Part shown: one piece after another, positions 5,978 through 7,940 of the stretch
Layout: the number at the start of each line of letters is the position of its first letter
Position numbering within the stretch: position 1 is the first letter of the stretch
NCBI GenBank assembly: GCA_003225655.1
Contig: QIAW01000353.1
Coordinates: 1-7,940, forward strand
DNA length: 7,940 bases
Source of the DNA: Acidobacteriota bacterium
GTDB lineage: Bacteria > Acidobacteriota > Terriglobia > Terriglobales > Acidobacteriaceae
Reading direction: 5' to 3'
Made by a program: the position numbers and the translations under genes
The notes under the pieces: generated by a model
The model's input: only the letters and a program-made list of their open reading frames with translations
What the model was told of the DNA's origin: nothing
The model's database searches: none

Positions 5978-6012
5978 CAGTTGCCGGCTCTCAGTTGCCA
6001 GTTGCCAGTTTT
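5978..6012 (-). repeat. Second heptanucleotide tandem repeat, between convergent genes
   Basis: Plus-strand units of 7 bp are CAGTTGC (5978-5984), CGGCTCT (5985-5991), CAGTTGC (5992-5998), CAGTTGC (5999-6005) and CAGTTTT (6006-6012). On the minus strand these become AACTGGC and AACTGAG-type units, the same family as the array before gyrA. It starts 5 bp after the hydrolase stop. A5C at 5973-5978 and GT5 at 6008-6013 flank it as short inverted ends, but there is no GC stem to make a terminator. Confidence 0.6.
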
Positions 6013-6043
6013 TCGTAATGGTGACCCACGCCTGCGAGAGCGT

Positions 6044-7117
6044 CTACGTGCCTTGCGCAATGGAGAACTTGCTGATTGATGTGGCGTTCGCGCCCCAGAT
6101 TCCCAGCGAGTTCAAATTGGGAATATTATTCTGACCGCTGCGAAAAGCAAAGCCTGCGCCCACGGTCTGCTCTGCTCCTCCCTCCGGGGTCACGTAGAGT
6201 GAATATGTATGCGCCCGCACATTCACGACCATGCGGAAGTGATAGGTCACTCCGGCGGCGTAAGGAATGGTGGAGGCCGCTGCGTAGAGCCCGCCATTGC
6301 GCGCGTCAATGTTGCCCATGGGATTGAAGCGGGCGATGGCTGCCATCTGCTTATTGCAGGTTGCCGCACCATTCGACAATCCAACGGTGCTGTTGATGGG
6401 AGAATCGGGTGGCACGGCATCGAAAAGGGCGGTGAAGGTCCCGGTCTGCGGAGCAAATGAGGTGTTCCACAGCTTGTGCGTCGCGGTGGCCGCTTGCGTG
6501 GTCGCGGGCCGGTACAACACCCAGGATGCTCCGCATAGCAACACAATCGCTGCCAGCAGGCTGGCGAGGAGCGCAGGTTTTGCGGTGAGCGGCCGCCGGA
6601 GCATGATCCATACAGACCCGGTCTTGTTCCCGACCGATAGCCTATTGGCCGCGCGCACCAGTTCAGTGCTGCATTCGGCGGCGGCTTTGGCCACAGCTTC
6701 GACTTGAGCTTGGGCCTGGGCTTCGGCTTCCATCGGGGCCGCGGCGAATGCTTCTTTGGCAACCACCATGGAAACGGGGTTCCAACATTCTTCCACGCTG
6801 CCAATAAAACGATATCCGAGTTTGGGAACGGTCTTAATGAAACGCGGCTGGCGGGAGTCGTCGCCCAACGCTTTGCGGACTTCAAAAATACACTGCGAGA
6901 GGGCGGCATCTGTGACGGCTGTATCCTTCCAGATCTTCTGATTCAGCTCATCCTTGGAGACGAGTTTTTGCCGTTGCTCGACAAGATAGACAAGCACGTC
7001 AAAAGCCTGTTGGCGCAGATAGTGTTCGTTGTCGCCCTGCCTCAGGCAGGCGCGCAGAGTATCAACCTCAACGCTTTCAGCAAGGTGATAAATCGGTTTG
7101 TGTGCGGGAAATTCCAT
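6044..7117 (-). CDS. ToxR/CadC-like transmembrane winged-helix regulator with periplasmic ligand-type domain
   Basis: A 357-residue one-component regulator. Residues about 20-108 are an OmpR/PhoB-type winged helix (Trans_reg_C, PF00486): LRQQAFDVLVYLVEQ, the recognition region VTDAALSQCIFEVRKALGDD, and the wing KTVPKLGYRFIG. A Glu/Ala/Gln-rich helical linker (about 125-150) leads to one membrane helix at about 182-202. Residues 211-357 should lie outside the inner membrane. They carry VGLSNGAAT, IARFNPMGNIDARNGG and TYHFRMVVNV, followed by HTYSLYVTPEGG, a pattern I recall from beta-sandwich modules of secreted carbohydrate-active proteins. The design is that of CadC and ToxR, where an outer domain senses and the inner domain binds DNA. 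The start at 7117 has GGGGTGA (7121-7127) just upstream. No receiver domain or kinase is present. That the ligand is a saccharide is inference. Confidence 0.85.
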   Translation of the reverse strand: MEFPAHKPIYHLAESVEVDTLRACLRQGDNEHYLRQQAFDVLVYLVEQRQKLVSKDELNQKIWKDTAVTDAALSQCIFEVRKALGDDSRQPRFIKTVPKLGYRFIGSVEECWNPVSMVVAKEAFAAAPMEAEAQAQAQVEAVAKAAAECSTELVRAANRLSVGNKTGSVWIMLRRPLTAKPALLASLLAAIVLLCGASWVLYRPATTQAATATHKLWNTSFAPQTGTFTALFDAVPPDSPINSTVGLSNGAATCNKQMAAIARFNPMGNIDARNGGLYAAASTIPYAAGVTYHFRMVVNVRAHTYSLYVTPEGGAEQTVGAGFAFRSGQNNIPNLNSLGIWGANATSISKFSIAQGT

Positions 7118-7176
7118 TGGTCACCCCATGTGCGACGGTGCAGTGGCGCAGGCAAGAAGGTTTGCGTTTTGTGTAT

Positions 7177-7210
7177 TGAAACGTTTCAGAACTGGATGAA
7201 AACGTTTCCA
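7177..7210. promoter_or_regulatory. Two tandem LacI-type operators upstream of the regulator gene
   Basis: TGAAACGTTTCA (7177-7188) is a perfect 12-bp palindrome. TGAAAACGTTTCCA (7197-7210) is a near-palindrome around the same AAACGTTT core. Both are centred on CG, the hallmark of LacI/GalR-family sites, and the second fits the cre-type pattern TGWAARCGYTWNCA. Centres are at 7182/7183 and 7203/7204, 21 bp or two helical turns apart, so bound dimers would face the same side. They lie 60-93 bp upstream of the regulator start. No LacI-family gene is in the window. Confidence 0.65.
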
Positions 7211-7316
7211 TCAACGGGCCGTCATAGTACACCCGACGCATTTTTGCTGTCAAGCGGAGAAGTTATGAAGAATTCGTCGTGCAACGGAGCTGACGCCGGG
7301 GGTAGCTCCAGGCAAG

Positions 7317-7361
7317 AAAAACGCGCCGCGGGGTCAGGAGGTTCGCTCAACCCCGCGGCGC
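7317..7361 (-). terminator. Intrinsic terminator of the right-hand secreted gene
   Basis: On the minus strand a 12-bp perfect stem, GCGCCGCGGGGT with ACCCCGCGGCGC (plus positions 7350-7361 and 7323-7334), encloses a 15-base loop and is followed by GTTTTTCTT. This is a very strong Rho-independent terminator. It sits 14 bp past the TGA at 7378-7376, which supports that codon as the true end of the gene. Confidence 0.9.
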
Positions 7362-7375
7362 AAGTCAGCCAGTCA

Positions 7376-7940
7376 TCACAAGAAAGGCGTGAAACAGGTC
7401 TTGGTTGAAGGATCAAAGTCCTGGTCAAATTGTCCTCGCAGGTAATCACACTTTGGGTGGTGTCACCTCCCGCCCACATATCAATGTGCTTGATCCCGTT
7501 ATTGAAGTCGTTGACGCATCCCGGCCCCTGATCGCCCGGACCGGAATTCGTGCACAGGTCTTCCATGATGAAATACTTCTTCACCATAGGGAGGTAGACA
7601 ATGCTGCCCGGCGCGAACAGCCTGGTATCGGTAGCGAAGGTGATGGGATCGGCGAAGGTACCCGTGCCACCGGCCTCGGAGTGGATGGTGGGGAACTGGA
7701 TGGCCTTACCCGGAGGAGAATTATCGGGAACGCCATACCAGGTCACCATCATGTTGGTGGTGGCGCCACCGCCTGCAGCATTCACCACCAGGCTCACCGC
7801 CGACGAGTGCGACAGGCTGCCGCTGGCGCCGGTAATAGTAAGCGTGGAGGTCGCGGCGGGGGTCGTGCTCGAGGTGGAAACGTTCAGCGTCGCAGAACCG
7901 GAACCCGTCACCGAGGTTGGATTGAACGACGCTGTCGCTC
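7376..7940 (-). CDS. Secreted Ig-like plus Cys-containing domain protein, 5' end outside the window, frameshift near 3' end
   Basis: The gene enters from beyond position 7940 and only its last roughly 185 codons are seen. The first visible residues, ATASFNPTSVTGSGS and on to TITGASGSLSHSSAVSLVVN, are the end of an Ig-like repeat typical of large secreted bacterial proteins. After AAGGGATTN comes a distinct domain: VTWYGVPDNSPPGKAIQFP, IHSEAGGTGTFADPITFA, then VKKYFIMEDLC, HIDMWAGGD and ITCEDNLT. I recall similar domains in secreted fungal and actinobacterial proteins, without a firm function. The frame then runs through the terminator to 7222, giving an implausible Pro/Ala-rich tail. Shifting frame at about 7420-7431 instead gives DQDFDPSTKTCFTPFL and a stop at 7378-7376, just before the terminator, and supplies a fourth cysteine. 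I take that as the intended end. The GTG at 7911 is internal, not a start. Confidence 0.75.

Noticed and set aside
5973..6013. Bidirectional terminator between the convergent genes
   Set aside because: A5C and GT5 ends flank the heptamer array, but the array is a direct repeat and cannot fold into a GC-rich stem.
6247..6909. Minus-strand 220-codon frame overlapping the regulator
   Set aside because: Its Pro/Arg/Ser-rich product is the shifted reading of the regulator gene.
7222..7375. Extension of the secreted protein to the stop at 7222
   Set aside because: This stretch contains a perfect 12-bp terminator stem with a T-run, and its product looks non-coding; the stop at 7376 in the shifted frame is preferred.
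6704..7408. Plus-strand 234-codon frame opposite the regulator gene
   Set aside because: It runs antisense through the winged-helix region, the operators and the terminator stem, with no domain signal. The minus-strand frame has clear homology.

Overview
The window looks like chromosome of an Acidobacteriota (Terriglobia-type) bacterium, or a metagenome contig from one. The evidence is indirect: moderately high GC, a GyrA of that general type, two secreted proteins of a style common in that phylum, a ToxR/CadC-like membrane regulator, a secreted protein with an 'FNPTSVTGSGS' Ig-like stretch, and short 7-, 8- and 9-bp tandem repeats between genes. No rRNA, tRNA, CRISPR array or intact mobile element is visible.

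Layout. The left part (1-1814) holds two plus-strand genes for exported proteins of unknown function, each with a GGAGG ribosome binding site and a signal peptide; a perfect 16-bp palindrome lies at the left edge. A 291-bp leader (1815-2105) carries a hairpin, an extended -10 promoter, a near-palindrome and a heptamer repeat running up to the start codon of gyrA. gyrA occupies 2106-4626 but is broken at about 2772: roughly 20 conserved residues, including the expected PGPDFPT-type segment, are missing and the frame changes. A clear intrinsic terminator follows. A gene-poor stretch (4673-5171) holds a decayed minus-strand C-terminal fragment, a 24-bp inverted repeat and octamer/nonamer repeats. 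Next is an exported dienelactone-hydrolase-family protein (5172-5972, +) with its full set of expected catalytic residues.

The right part (6044-7940) is on the minus strand. A secreted Ig-like plus Cys-containing domain protein runs in from beyond the right edge and ends, after an apparent one-base frameshift, at TGA 7378-7376, just before a strong terminator (7317-7361). Downstream lies a regulator with a cytoplasmic winged helix, a single membrane segment and a periplasmic domain resembling modules of secreted carbohydrate-active proteins. Its upstream region carries two AAACGTTT-centred operators exactly 21 bp apart, of the kind bound by LacI-family repressors.

The most system-like feature is this right-hand module: a one-component transmembrane regulator with a predicted extracytoplasmic ligand domain, under probable sugar-type repression, next to a secreted protein gene. 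The two frame breaks (gyrA and the secreted gene) lie in otherwise well-preserved sequence, so assembly or sequencing error must be excluded before any biological reading.
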